The position numbers and the translations under genes were made by a program. A stretch of 64,000 nt of DNA, from the NCBI GenBank assembly GCA_029844215.1, contig CM056727.1, positions 23,287,450 to 23,351,449 of the forward strand. Reading direction: 5' to 3'. Source of the DNA: Przewalskia tangutica (Eukaryota > Streptophyta > Magnoliopsida > Solanales > Solanaceae). Shown here piece by piece: positions 22,308-33,959 of the stretch; within the stretch, counting starts at the first letter, position 1, and the number at the start of each line of letters is the position of its first letter. The notes below the pieces were generated by a model. That model was not told the origin of the DNA. It searched no databases and was given only the letters and a program-made list of their open reading frames with translations.

Positions 22308-24221
22308 TTAATCTAGGGCCATATGGTCTAATGCTGCAGCATGATACCCCTCAATCGTTTGCATCATACCATCAAACTGAGAAATGACATACTCAAGTTT
22401 CTTGCAACATATCTCGTTTGATATTCTTGGTAAATAGTCACACTTCTCGAAAGGACGATATTCACATGCACTTTTGATTTCTTCTCGCAGTGTGACCTGG
22501 ATGTCCTGTTGTAATTGGTAAAATATCATTCATTTAGATCTCCAACTGATCTACTTCAATTAGAACTCAAGGTACAGACTCAGTACTTTTGGACAAAAAT
22601 AATGTTAACTGGCCATGAAAACAGCAGACTAGCTCGCAACGTAGAAGTTCACAAACCAAACCAAAATTGTCCATTTTTACCTTGTATACATGGAAATAAA
22701 CTTCAAATTTAATACCAAACAGCAAATAAATGCACATAAAAGGAGGACCGAAAACAGAAGTAAACATGATAAAAGTCATCGAATCATACATTCAAATGCC
22801 AGGAGTAACAACAAGAAAGTTCAACGGCTTCTTACACATTTACATGGTTTTGTTTCCAGTTTCTTACAAAGGTTTCAAGAATATCCAGGTGCAAAGAAGT
22901 AAAGAATGTCCAAACCTTGATTAGTTGCATGAACTCACTGCAATGGCTGTCAATAAGCTCCTTCCTGGGGCCGCTCGGATTTGCCATTTCATCCATTACA
23001 CCACCTGCTAGTTCCAGAACTCTGACTATCCTCTGCAAACATCAGAGGAAGATACAACAACAGCCTATATGAGTCAATAATGTTTCAGGTAATTTTTTTT
23101 ATCAAGATAAGTGATTACTGAAGAAGATCAAAGACGAGAAATCAACAGCGAAGCTGTTTCCGCTAGAGAAGAGAAAGCTCATGTTAGTAGATATTCAGGG
23201 GATATGACAGCACGATCTCGAATTCAATTTGACTGCCTAACTATTGTTTTCTACCGGCATTTTTGGAAACAGACTCTTGCAGAAATGCATGGTAAGGCTG
23301 CGTACAATAGACTCTTGTGGTCCGGCCCTTCAGGACCCCGCGCATAGCGGGAGCTTAGTGCACCGGGCTGCCCTATTTGAGGCTTTATGAGGATGGTTTC
23401 CACAAGAGCTAAAAAAAATTGGATGAGAATGGACTTCACAAAAGCTAAAAGTGTCATTCCTTTCAGCCAGAAAGTACTTTCTTGGAAGCTGCAGATATAG
23501 GTGCGGGACATGAAATTCTTAGTCATGGTTTTCTGGTCGCTTGCTTGTTCTCATTCATTTCTCCCTTCCCAGAAAGGCGAAGATCCAGAACTCCAGAAGA
23601 GCTCAGTGGTGGAGTCCTTTTCCGAGGAGTAACACCATCTATATTTTTTCAAGCTTGTCTGTGTTTCAACCAATCAACAAAATACGGATTTCTCCTAAAT
23701 TCAGAAAGCACTCTCCTCTTTCGTTTCTTTTCCCTCTCTTTCTCTTTATTTTTATACTCGTGGTGTCTGGGCCAGCTTGCGCGCACCTCGACTAATTCCA
23801 CGAGATACCTGTCACTTCCCGGCTCCCACCAATAACATGTATTAGGTAAATTTATCCACCAAGACTAAGACAGATGGGAAGAAATTGTTTTCATCTCTGC
23901 TTGGATTTGAACCTGAGACCATGGGTCTCAACCCACTTCATTGACCACTAAATCACACCTTTGGGTGCTCCCTCTCTCTCTTTCTTTCTTGAAATATTTT
24001 GGTAAACGGGAAAGGAGTGCAAGTAATAAGGAATCGGGTAGGGAAGGAATAACAATGTAGTAGCAGTTACTGAAATCAGAACTTATAAGTATTTTGACAA
24101 CAAAGATATAACTTTAGCAACTAGTGAATCAACCCATCTTAAGTCAATAATTCTGTAAAGCATTTACCTTCTCAACATTTTGCAGTCGCTGCAACGAAGT
24201 ATTCTGGCTTTGTGAATCCAT
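22308..24221 (-). CDS. MED11: Mediator of RNA polymerase II transcription subunit 11
   Basis: Three coding exons on the minus strand, all with GT-AG borders and phase-0 joins: 24168-24221 (MDSQSQNTSLQRLQNVEK), 22916-23032 (RIVRVLELAGGVMDE, NPSGPRKELIDSHC, ending LIK) and 22308-22505 (DIQVTLREEIKSACEYRPFE, SNEICCKKLEYV, stop TAA). The protein is 122 residues; the Arabidopsis orthologue is about 115. The helical core and the CEYRPFEKCDY segment are conserved from memory of the family. MED11 is a small helical subunit that pairs with MED22 and packs on MED17 in the Mediator head, needed for RNA polymerase II pre-initiation complex assembly in the nucleus. The start Met is the first ATG, in the usual MDSQ context. 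No lesions were seen. The 1.1-kb first intron carries two SINEs. Confidence 0.95.
23262..23375 (-). mobile_element. TS SINE fragment in MED11 intron 1
   Basis: On the minus strand: GGGCAGCCCGGTGCACTAAG, TCCCGCTATGCGCGGGGTCC, GGCCGGACCACAAGAGTCTA, TTGTACGCAGCCTTACC. This is the 5' two-thirds of the TS SINE; the 3' end is lost after GCATTTCTGCAAGAG. Confidence 0.85.
23760..23972 (+). mobile_element. tRNA-derived SINE in MED11 intron 1
   Basis: It starts GTGGTGTCTGGGCCAGCTTG with CGCACCTCGACTAATTCC, contains TCCACCAAGACTAAGACAGA and ends GGATTTGAACCTGAGACCAT, CTCAACCCACTTCATTGACC. This is a second Solanaceae SINE family (SolS type, from memory). A short fragment of its 5' end is found at 46229-46264. 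Confidence 0.75.
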
Positions 24222-24589
24222 GGTGTTCTGAGGGAAGCTGTCGGGATAGGTGCAGAAGATGGCTGAATTGCAACGCCAAAGAGCGAGCGAGATGTGGAGA
24301 AAATTAAACAGAATCTAGAAAACCTGGTTCAGTGCAGTTTCCAGAGATTTTGGTTCTGAGGTCTCTGCAGTCAAATAAGTAAAGGGACAATCAGAGAAAC
24401 CTTCTATAATCAATGGGAAAAATAGAAGACAAACCTACCTCAATAAGTATATGTCCATTAAACTTACCACCACTATACTCTTCCAAGGTAGGGGTTCGGC
24501 AAATCAACAAATTTCGCCTATTTGTCTTAGGAAATCTATTTAATATGTATAAACTTTAAATGTAGAACCCAGTAACTTAAAGAGTTGTT

Positions 24590-24976
24590 TGGTTGGTAAG
24601 ATAACGATAGAGATGGCAACGGATTCTAGACCCAGTTGATCTGGTTGGTGAGATAACGGTAGAAATGGCAACGGATTCAAGATTCGGTGGATCCATATCA
24701 ATTTTATAGGATATGGGTCTTCAAAATTTGGACCCGATGGATCCGGATCGGACCCGATCCGTTTATAACGAATCGGATCTGGATATGGATCTTGTCTTTG
24801 AGATTCGTATTCGGTCCAGATCCGATCCGTGGATCCATTTTTTATTAAATACATTTATACATCCATAAGACTAGTCCGATGATTATATCAATTTAGATTA
24901 GACTCCTTTAAATACATCGTTATCTTATAAAACTCATTTAAATACATCGGGTCCAAATTTTGAAGACCCATATCCT
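24590..24976. repeat. Inverted-repeat element with GGATCC-rich ends, split by an LTR insertion
   Basis: 24590-24680 holds two ~60-bp tandem units (GGTTGGTAAGATAACGATAG and GGTTGGTGAGATAACGGTAG). A perfect 33-bp inverted repeat has arms 24707-24739 (TAGGATATGGGTCTTCAAAA...) and 24945-24977. The right arm ends exactly where the solo LTR begins. 24690-24840 is made of GGATCC/GGATCTGGAT motifs like 11740-11870. Confidence 0.65.
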
Positions 24977-27377
24977 ACAACACCCCATTTTAACCGGAGT
25001 CGAAACGGGAGTACTACGTATGGTTGATTCCTAAATGTATTTAAAGGAGTCGTCGCCTAATTATTTAAGTGAATTAAGACACTTGATTTATTGCAATAAA
25101 AATACTACAATTAATCTTCATTTAAAGGTCTGCGAAAGCTATGTGAGATTCTGGATCAGGGTTCTTTATTATCCTAAAGGGAAGGGGTTAAGCATCCTTT
25201 AAGATCCGCTAACTTGCGGTTATCCGTTGAAACCTAGGTTAATTATGTATTGGCTTTTATTCTACCTATTTTAAGCATTTCTCATAATTTACAATTAAAA
25301 TAAAATGCAATACAAAAATAATAAAAAACTAAAATTAAGTGCGACACAAAATAAAACTCCGAGACGTTCTTTTGAAATGCATCTCCGGATACCTACATAA
25401 ACACTTAGTAAAAGTGTTAGTAATAAATAATTTTAAAGTAATAGCAAGAATTAATAAATAAAGCAAAAATAAATCCGTCTTTTGTACAGGGAAGGCCTTA
25501 GAAATCCGACGGAGATTCCTTCATCGGCCAATATTGCTAAAAATAATAAAATAAATAAAACCTTCGGATCCGCGCCAAAACAGTAATAGCTTTAAACACG
25601 GAGGGCTCAGATATGTAAAAAATATAAAGTGGGACAGCCTAAACAAGTGCGGCTGCGAGCGTTCGCCTTGCCAGCGCATGTTGGTTATCCGGTGTAAGTG
25701 GAAGAAATCATCCTTGACCAGAAAGCTTCATTTATTTTATTTTCCGTCTTTGCAACTGCGGAGGCCTCAAAAATCGACGGATAACTTTTTCATTGGCCAA
25801 AGTGTAGTATCTGTTCAAAATCAGTAAAAATACCAAGTATAGTATCTTGTTCAAATCAGTAAAAATACCAAGTGTAGTATCTTGTTCAAATCAGTAACAC
25901 CAGCCTAAGATCAGTAGCAAAAATAGCCTAAAAATCAGTTCAGCATCATAGCCAAAATCAGTAGCAAAATAGCCTAAAACCAATCCGCCAAAATGGCTAA
26001 AACAGTAGCAACAAAGGCTGAAAAACAATCTAAAATCAGTCCAGATAACCGACAACAGCCATAAAAATGAAGCAATCAAGGTCACCCAGATTTTCGGCCA
26101 GTTACGAAAGAAAAACGAAAATCAGTCCAACAACTGAAGCCAACAACAATATAATCACAACACAGTAGGGTTGTCGGAAACATCACACCACAGCCAAGCA
26201 AAATACCAAATAACAATAGTAACAAAATGAAACAACAGTGACCAGCACAAATGTCAACGGAGTTCATTTTCCGACGATCTACTTTCAAACCGAGAAGAGC
26301 AACACAATACATAAATATATTACCATATATAACAAAAGGTGATTCTGGATCGAAATCCTCTCCGCCAGTCGCCGGCGGTCAAATCCGACGAGACAGAGAT
26401 GGGGTCGTGGTGTCTGGACAGTGGGCGAGTGGTGGTCGACGCAGGTTCGACAGTGAGAGAGAGAGTGAGGGAGAGGGGTGTGTGTGTGTGTGAGAGGGAG
26501 AGTGGGCTGCTGGTGGGGTCGACGGGAAATGATGGTGGGCTGAAAGGGTTAAGGGAGATTAGACGGCTGGGAGGGTATGAGAGAGAGGGTGATGGCGTCT
26601 GGAGTGATGAAGGAGTAGGGGGCGGCTGGGTAGAAGTAGGGTAGACGGCTAGGGTTGTGGGTGAGTGTGAGGGACGAGGGTGTGTGGGAGAGAAGGCAGA
26701 GGGTCTGTGTGCGGCTGACCTGGGTAGGTAGAAATAGGTAGGTTTTAAAATGAGGGGGTAAGGTTTTATTTATAGTGTGAGATTTAGGTTTAGGGTTTTG
26801 GATATTGGATGAAAAAGATGAAAGGTGTATTGGGCCTCAGTTTGGGCTTCGGTTTTTTGGCGGATTGGACTGATCCAGTATTGGATGGAAAAGATGAAAG
26901 GTGTATTGGGCCTCAGTTTGGGCTTCGGTTTTTTGGCGGATTGGACTGATCCAGATTGTGACTTGGACATGGACTGGTTTGGCAAAAATGCAAAATGGAT
27001 TAATTATTTAAAAGAAAATTATTTAAAGATACAAAAATTATTAAAGTGCAAATGCTGATGCAATAATAATAAAATACAATATTTAGCAAATATTTAATGT
27101 CTGATTAAAAGTAAAGACGGAATGTCAGTTAATTATTTAAAGAGATGCAAAGGTAGTAAAACAAAATGATCGCGCAATAATAATAACATAATATTTAAAA
27201 ATGTTTAATACCTAATTAAAGTAAAAATATGATGTCAATTTACAAAAAATAAAACAACACATAATGTTAGGTAAAAAAATATACAAAAATGTCAAAAATT
27301 GTGATAAAATGTGGTGTCCTAAAATGCTTAAAATGGCAAGAAATGACTAAAAGATTGGTCAAAATTGGGTGTCAACA
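24977..27377 (-). mobile_element. Second LTR family, copy 2, apparently a solo LTR of 2.4 kb
   Basis: On the minus strand it starts TGTTGACACCCAATTTTGAC at 27377 and ends near GGGGTGTTGT at 24977. ATCCT lies on both sides (24972-24976 and 27378-27382), a 5-bp target duplication. It contains a TATA promoter (CTATAAATAAAACC near 26766), a CT-rich leader and a duplicated U3 block. No gag or pol is seen. The 3' end is not the canonical CA, and both termini share an ACACCCnATTTTnACC motif in inverted orientation, so a DNA-transposon origin is not fully excluded. Confidence 0.7.
26809..26955 (-). repeat. U3 direct repeat of the second LTR family (copy 2)
   Basis: Two tandem ~72-bp units, each with GGTGTATTGGGCCTCAGTTT and TTTTTTGGCGGATTGGACTG. 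Equivalent to 10984-11130 in copy 1. Confidence 0.85.
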
Positions 27378-27382
27378 ATCCT

Positions 27383-28831
27383 ATATACAGAGGTATGTAT
27401 ATTACTTTTAATACAACATACTAAAAAGTCAATAAAAATAATTACAAGATAACTAATTCAAACATAACTTATCTCAACATAATTTATTTTCGAACCAAAT
27501 GAACCTTAAATAATATCTTCAACTGCTAAAGGTAAAAATTAAAGATCAAACTTATTAGAAGGGAAAAAAATTAAAGACACAATACTTGTGAAAAGCAAAA
27601 ATGCAAATTTTTCCAGTGTCACATCTGCAAGAAAGACGAGTACAACAACAATAACAATAACATGTCCAATGTAATTTTACAGATGAAGTCTAGAGAGAAT
27701 ATAGTTTACGCAGACCTTATCTTTATATTTGAGAAAGAGGTAGACATGTTTCAAGATATTGACTTATTGAAATAAAATAAAATAAATATTTTACTCTATT
27801 ATTTTCAAGATATTGACTTATTGAGTACTTAATATTTTTCTGTTTAGATAACTCGGGTTTGGTGAATATCATTTTTTTGATGGTTTGCAACTTTGACTTT
27901 TGATATTGAAGAGAATGTCATTGAACTGATCGAAATAAATATGATTTTATAATTTTTTTAAAAAAAATTGTGCAGTAATAACGAACTTAATTTATTTTTA
28001 TTTTAACAATTTTATTCAAATAAGTAAATATGCAGTAAATCAACTCGAGTATTTAAAGTGTTCTTCAACAAAGATACGACTCCCTTTCCTTATGTGTGGT
28101 TAATCGGTTGACGTGGTTTGCAGTATTGCGTCAGGCCATTTCTGTATGCGCTTTCGCACTCGAAAGAATGAGTGCGGCTCCTTCACAACAAAAAAATCAC
28201 TTTTTTTATAACGACCTTGACTTAAATTTAATAATTAAATGTTACTATTATTATTCTTTTAGGATTAAAAAATTTCATCAAAACACCCTCCAAATACCGG
28301 AAAACAGTTTCAATGAACCTACTCATTTGCTAGCCCTAGTGTAAAGCATATACACTTACTTTCTTATGTGGATCATACTTTACAAGTTTCATAAGTAAAA
28401 TTTATTAACTCGATAGCTTTTTTTTGTCAAGCCGTAGGATGCTTTAAATATTTATACATCATCATCATCTCATGAAAAATCACCTGCCAGCACAAATTAG
28501 TAGGGAAAACACCCACATATAAGTTAAACAACGTAGTCTGATGAACAGATGGAGATGAACCTGAGACCTTGTCCTATTACATGGCAAAGACTATTGATAA
28601 ACTATTTTGTTGGTACATTAAACGCTGAAGTCAAACTGACATATATTTTTTTTCAATGATGAGCTCAACCTCGCCCCAAAGTGCCGGCAGATACTTTCTG
28701 CTCTAGACATTAGCATGGAAATGAAAGTTAGTTACAATCAAATATTTGGACCACTGCTTCACATCATTATAATAAATAGTAATTAGGGGCGAATCACATA
28801 AAAGAATGGCCGTTCTGTCATCTAGTTATGG
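27383..28831. other. AT-rich spacer with a degenerate SINE
   Basis: No exon was recognised. 27640-27745 is a worn copy of the CAACAACAATAACA...TACGCAGACCTTATC SINE family. The rest is AT-rich and contains only chance reading frames. Confidence 0.45.
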
Positions 28832-31800
28832 TCACCAGTCGATACCCAAATCTCTTGAGATGAAAAGTTTGTCAATGTACGTAATGACAGTACCACACGA
28901 GGCAACATAATTTTGCATCTGTGTTCTTGCGGAGTCTTCTGAAATTAGCAGAGAGAAACAACAAACTCATCAGACAAAAATGAAAGAAACAACCACTGGA
29001 ACAGGTCGGGTGACCTAGTTCCCCAGATTTGCACATATGGTCTAGGCTACAGATATGATGCGAGCCCCAGATGAGGATGGCCATGAACTATGATCCTAGA
29101 GAATCTGACCAATAGAAAAGCAACAATCATCTAGGTTGAGATAGAATGAAATGAACAACTATTGAGAAGAACTTGTCAGCATTCAAGTACAATCAAACTA
29201 TAAGATGCACAAACTGTTCCCTGGACCAAACAGTGCAAGTTCGGTTCCTCTTCTTTTTTCTTTTAATTGAAGAGTGAAAATTCAGTTCTGACCCCCTTAG
29301 CCTACAATTATGAAGCTAAACCCAAATGAGAAAGTAAAGAAACAAGCAGGATATAAAATTCAGAGTTGTGTCATGAAGTCCTTCCCAAAGGTGATAGGAG
29401 AGGCAGACTAAGAAAAACTGATATTTGGAGTTTCGTGCCAGAGTATAGGAGGAAGCTCCTACAATCAGGATTAGGATATCCTAGAATTTCAGCCCACAAT
29501 TCAGTTTTAGCCCAAATCAATTGTCTCATTAAGAATCTAAACAAATTAATCAATTGAATGGATAAAGCCAAACCAAGTTCACTTCAGAACAAAAAAATTA
29601 ATGTATCAGAACGATGCATTAGTTAGACTTAAAAAGTTATATTTCAGGGTCCGTGAGTTTTCAGTTGAGTCAGACGTACAGGAAATAAGCTGAACCGCAC
29701 ACTCACCATCTTCATTAAGCTTGATCATCAGCTGTTGCCGGGTGGGAAGGGCATACATTCCTGCAGACACAGCTGTCCTGATGGCCCATCCATGATATGG
29801 AGCAAACACTTGGGTATATGCTTTTGATGCTGGATCCTTCAAGGAATTCGCCCTGCCAAAGACAGTCACCAAATTTGAACATCAAATATAGATATTAAAG
29901 CTAGAAACAAAGATACCCGCTAGAAGCGGTCTGATAAGACCAGTTAGTAACTACAACAACATATCTAGTATAATCCCACAAAGTGGGAAGACCGATTAAT
30001 GTGATGACATACAAATACTACAAATCTCATAGTTCTACAATAACATTTCACAATATTTTGCTACTCCCGGGCACCTAAAAAGAATGAACAAGCAAACTAA
30101 GAGTTTGAGATATATCAAACTCTTGCCAATTCCGCCACCAGAAGGGCAGGTTCATGGGAATATCACCACCTTGTCAAACAGCAATTGACTTGCAGATTTG
30201 AATAGAACCCCATAATATTTGTGACTTCCATGCACCTTAAATCAATGAGTGAAATAAAATTTGAAATTTAGTATCTGCAATTAATTATGAACATCAATCT
30301 ATTTTATTGATTTCCCAACCACATGGTAGATTCATGTGAATATCCAGCATATTGAGCAAAAAACTGATATTTCTCACTCAAAGAAAATGTGACACACGCA
30401 TCAACTGCTCTCGCACAATCAAAGCCCAAAAAGGCATTGCACGTGTAGGTTTCAACTCTTACTCTTGTGGGACAGGACTCTAGACGACCTGTGGATTAAC
30501 CTCCGATAGCTCGCCAGTGAGAAGCGTGTCAAACCCTTTACTCCTGTGAGAGTCCTGTCCCCTATTCCCAACATCTCCGTCAAGGAATATATTAGTGATG
30601 TTGGAAAACCACAATATTTATGGCATATCTTTTCTTTAGTTACTAATAATTATATTTTCCATTTTTTTGTTTATTGCTATGGAGAAAAAGAAACTATCTT
30701 ATATCTGATACTACAATCTCTCTTTATTTTTGTCCTCGTGATTTCAAAAGTTTGTGTGTATAGCTCTATACTCCTTGGGAAATAAATGAAACAACCAAAA
30801 ACTTTTAATTTTTTTTTGGATTAGTTAATATTGGAACTCATGGAGTTCTCACAATGAATTACTACTTACAATCTACTTATTTTTTGGGTCCTTCTTCCTT
30901 TTCATGACATAAACATCAAAAGTAATAGCTCCTTTTTTCACAAGGAAATAGCGGAATCGATTAAAGTTATAGGTCCTCATCAAAAAGGGGCGAAAATCAA
31001 GGGTGTATTTGATATGGAGCAAAGTGTTTTCCAATTTTTCCATATTTGGTTGGTCAAACTTTTTGGAAAATATATTCTCTACGAAAACAAGTTCCTTAAA
31101 AATAAGGAAGATGACTTCCCTAGTAAGTAGGGCAAACAAGTTCCATAGTGGCATTCCACATTGATTGTCTCCTCCCCACCCTCCAACACATCCTACCCCT
31201 ACCCATCCTTACCACTCCCACAGCTCTTCCCCCATCTCTATCCCTATAGTGTTTGCCTAGATTATATACATTTGAGATAATATTTTTCGCTTACTTACCA
31301 AACACCAGAAAATAGTACGAAACCCACTTATTTTCTAGGAAAACATTTTCCTTCATACCAAACACACCCCAAAAGTAATAGTTTTTTCTTCACTTCGTTA
31401 CAACTGATCTGAGACCAGACTATCATGCTATTGGTACTCTTTGATTTGATGATGGTTAACTTAGACTTCCATGAGTATGAAAGCCTGAAGTAGAGGGTAA
31501 AACTTACTACATCACACAGCAATGTCGACAAAAAGAGAGAAACACTGAAGTCGCAGGAACTTGCAACTGAATGATCAAATCCATTACATGTGTGTAAAGG
31601 TCAATGTTATTAAAAGCCATTGCTTCGTTGCTCAAAGCGATAAAGCAATGCACGAGGGATTATCCCATGAAGCAATGAGTTTCACAGAAATGTACGCTTC
31701 AAACAATGGCATGCAACACTATCAAAAGGAAAAGCGGTTGATTATATGAATCTCTCTTTTGTGGTGTTGGATCTATATCAGCATTAGTTATATTAACTGT

Positions 31801-32209
31801 AATTTGATTATTGTAGCACTAAATTCATATATGTTTATCATTTTAAATTTTCTGTAACTTGTACTCTTCACTGCTCGCTTTTCGCCTCAAGTCCCATGGA
31901 GTTTTCTCGCATTTTTGCTTTTACACACTGGTAAAGATAAAGTTGTGTATCTAACTGATTTCAGAGTTGTACATTCCAAAACAGTGAGATTCATAACAGA
32001 AATGTTAATAATAGAGGGAAAAGATAATAAGCTTACTCTGTGGCTATAATCTGCTCAAACAAAACCTTAACCATATCCAGCCCACGCTTAACTCTTAACA
32101 AGTTCCTTGTATGACTACCTGCCCTTCTCACACAGTTTGCTTGAATATCTTGTTCCATCATCGTGTGCAACGTTGTAATAGACTTTGATGCCTCTGCTAG
32201 ATCATCCAC
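28832..32209 (-). CDS. ACD11: ACD11-like glycolipid (sphingolipid) transfer protein, exons 2-4; exon 1 not found
   Basis: Minus-strand exons: 32037-32209 (VDDLAEASKSI..., RAGSHTRNLLRVKRGLDMVK, ...EQIIATE), 29707-29852 (ANSLKDPASKAYTQVFAPYH, GWAIRTAV, MYALPTRQQLMIKLNED) and 28832-28938 (DSARTQMQNYV, TYIDKLFISRDLGIDW, stop TGA). All joins keep frame and have GT-AG borders. This is the GLTP fold of the ACD11 group, which in Arabidopsis moves ceramide-1-phosphate and whose loss triggers accelerated cell death. The Asp of VDDL, the two Arg of TRNLLRVKR and the His of YHGW, the head-group site in this family, are all present. Exon 2 starts in phase 0 after GGTGCAG, so a first exon (the N-terminal ~60 residues ending near ...DYVAK) is required. 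I could not find one upstream to the AIR9 promoter; LINE and SINE insertions fill that space. Probably a 5'-truncated or disrupted gene. Confidence 0.85.
30469..30561. repeat. 13-bp inverted repeat, 67-nt loop, in an ACD11-like intron
   Basis: GGGACAGGACTCT (30469-30481) and its perfect complement AGAGTCCTGTCCC (30549-30561). The adjacent CTTACTCTTGTG and CTTTACTCCTGTG are similar direct repeats. The region is GC-richer than the intron around it. Its nature is unknown. Confidence 0.5.
31000..31370. mobile_element. MITE with GGGTGTGTTTGGTAT-type ends (hAT-like)
   Basis: The left end GGGTGTATTTGATATGGAGC with a GTGTTTTCC block is matched in reverse complement by the right end GGGGTGTGTTTGGTATGAAG...ATGTTTTCC. 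The length is about 370 bp. Flanks AAAATCAA and AAAAGTAA are similar over 8 bp. Located in the ACD11-like intron 2. Confidence 0.65.
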
Positions 32210-32475
32210 CTGCACCAATAACAGTTGTCCATTTACTCAATCAATCATGTTTTTGCGAAATATGTACCTACACTGCTATACACATATATTCAAATGCAAT
32301 GTATGCCACCAAAAGAATGCATGATCAAAGTAAAACCTACTATCAGTGGATGCCAAAGCGCCAAAGCCTTTTGTGTGAAAAGCATTGCATGTAAGTGGAT
32401 CAATATACTACTCTATGGATACCTAAAAATATAGCCAATATTCACCACAAATATGCATATGAGACAAGTCGTAAT

Positions 32476-32569
32476 CAACAACAACAACATACTCAGTGTA
32501 ATCTCACAAGAGGGGTCTGGGGATAGTAGAATGTACGCAAACCTTAACCCTACCTTGGGAGGTAGAGAG
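32476..32569 (+). mobile_element. SINE, CAACAACAACATACC family
   Basis: CAACAACAACAACATACTCA, TCACAAGAGGGGTCTGGGGA, GTACGCAAACCTTAACCC, TACCTTGGGAGGTAGAGAG. Same family as 12771-12890, plus orientation. Confidence 0.75.
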
Positions 32570-32729
32570 TAGGGGTGGCAATATCAACCTAATCCGCCCA
32601 ACCCATTCGTGTTCCACGGGTTGGGTCATGACCCGTTTGATGAGTTGACTCAACGGGTTGAAACCAAAGTGACCCCTAGTTAAAAGTTAAAACACAAACA
32701 ATTCCAACATAGGTTGTTGGTTTAAAGCT

Positions 32730-32906
32730 TTGACGAGCGGGGGCAGATCTAGGTAGAGCCGAGGGGTCATCCGAACCTCCTTAGTAGAAAAATTACACTG
32801 TAGGGTTAATTTTTATTTTATTATATAATATAAATACATGAACCCTTTCATGACAAATGAAAGGCTTAGCCTAGCGGCAAGGGGGTTCAAGATTATGTTG
32901 TGGGTG
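32730..32906 (+). repeat. Older repeat hosting a SINE insertion
   Basis: GCGGGGGCAGATCTAGGTAG, CCTAGCGGCAAGGGGGTTCA and neighbouring sequence resemble the element at 18360-18830. It is interrupted after ATGTTGTGGGTG by the SINE at 32907 and resumes at 33210. Confidence 0.5.
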
Positions 32907-33197
32907 TCCTCTAGGGCATAGTCCAATGATAAAGTTTGGGCGCTATAAGACGCTCTGGCATGGACAGCGTGGGTTTGATTTCCCGCAGGCGCGAAAAAAT
33001 TCTGCATGTTGGGGAATTTGATTTTGTCTCATTGATCAGTTGTACGCTCCCAGAAATTAGTCACTGAAGCACATCCCGCGATTTACGGGTGATGTTGTTG
33101 AAGGGCCAGTGTTATCACCTCGAGGACGTCTGGGTAATAACAGTGAAGTAGTCAGACGCAAGACTGGAAACCTCGATTATCAAAAAAAAAAAAAAAA
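32907..33197 (+). mobile_element. SINE with A17 tail and 12-bp target duplication
   Basis: It starts TCCTCTAGGGCATAGTCCAA and has a B-box-like GTGGGTTTGATTTCCCGC. It ends in a run of A residues at 33182-33198. The 12-bp direct repeat ATGTTGTGGGTG lies at 32895-32906 and 33198-33209, which defines both ends exactly. Intact target repeats and tail suggest a fairly young insertion. No coding capacity. Confidence 0.85.
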
Positions 33198-33579
33198 ATG
33201 TTGTGGGTGCTTGTCCGAATCTGACCAACAACAATGGCTGATTTGTTTAGCTTTTTGCGTTTTCTATTTTAAACAAAACAAACCACGTCGTTCTCTATTT
33301 TTATTTCATTTTTCCATCTATTGTCACAAATTTGGGTTAAATTTTATCTTTTTATTTCATAGTTTCCATCAGTTGTTACAAATTTGGATTTGGGTTAAAT
33401 TCTTAAGTTTTGGAATCAAGTTTTGAAAATAGAAGCCTTTTGCTCCTTGCTTCACCGTAGGTCCCAATTCGCTGAGCTTTGAAATGGCTCTCGCTTTGTT
33501 CATACCTCAAAATTTGCAAAACTCTAAAACAATAGATAACTTTTTTAAAAAAAGGGTTAATCACAAAGCATTTCAATAG

Positions 33580-33690
33580 TAAGAACAACATATCTAGTGA
33601 AATCTCACAATGTGGGATCTGCGAGGATAGAATGTACGCATACCTTACCTCTACCTAAGGTTGTTTCTGAGAGACTCTCGGCTCAGGACA
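33580..33690 (+). mobile_element. SINE, CAACAACATACC family, diverged
   Basis: AACAACATATCTAGTGAAAT, CACAATGTGGGATCTGCGAG, GTACGCATACCTTACCTCTA, then GTTGTTTCTGAGAGACTCTC. Same family as 32476-32569. Confidence 0.65.
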
Positions 33691-33959
33691 AACAAAGCAA
33701 AAAAAAAAGTTATACCCGATCAAAAAATTAAAGCAGTAAGAAAATGAGATAAACCAACGTGGATACGCCATGATATCACATCATGAAAGAGAAGCAGTAG
33801 ATAATGCAGATAAATGAGATAACTCAAGTACATTAAAGAACGCAAAGCAGAAGAAATAAAACTAGAGAAGACTATAAAGCATTACTACGCATATTCATAT
33901 GATATGCGTAGCCTGCCTACAATAATAACACCACAACTACCAGTTTGTACGTGTAAGTA

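Noticed and set aside
22515..22924. Several plus-strand frames across the MED11 introns
   Set aside because: Antisense to MED11 and without family motifs.
26251..26644. Overlapping open frames in the second LTR family (also 10459-10829)
   Set aside because: They differ between the two copies, cross small indels and lack any recognisable domain; they are LTR leader sequence.
24977..27377. DNA transposon with terminal inverted repeats
   Set aside because: A short ACACCC-ATTTT-ACC similarity exists at both ends, but the 5-bp duplication, TATA promoter and leader-like layout fit an LTR better. Kept as an alternative only.
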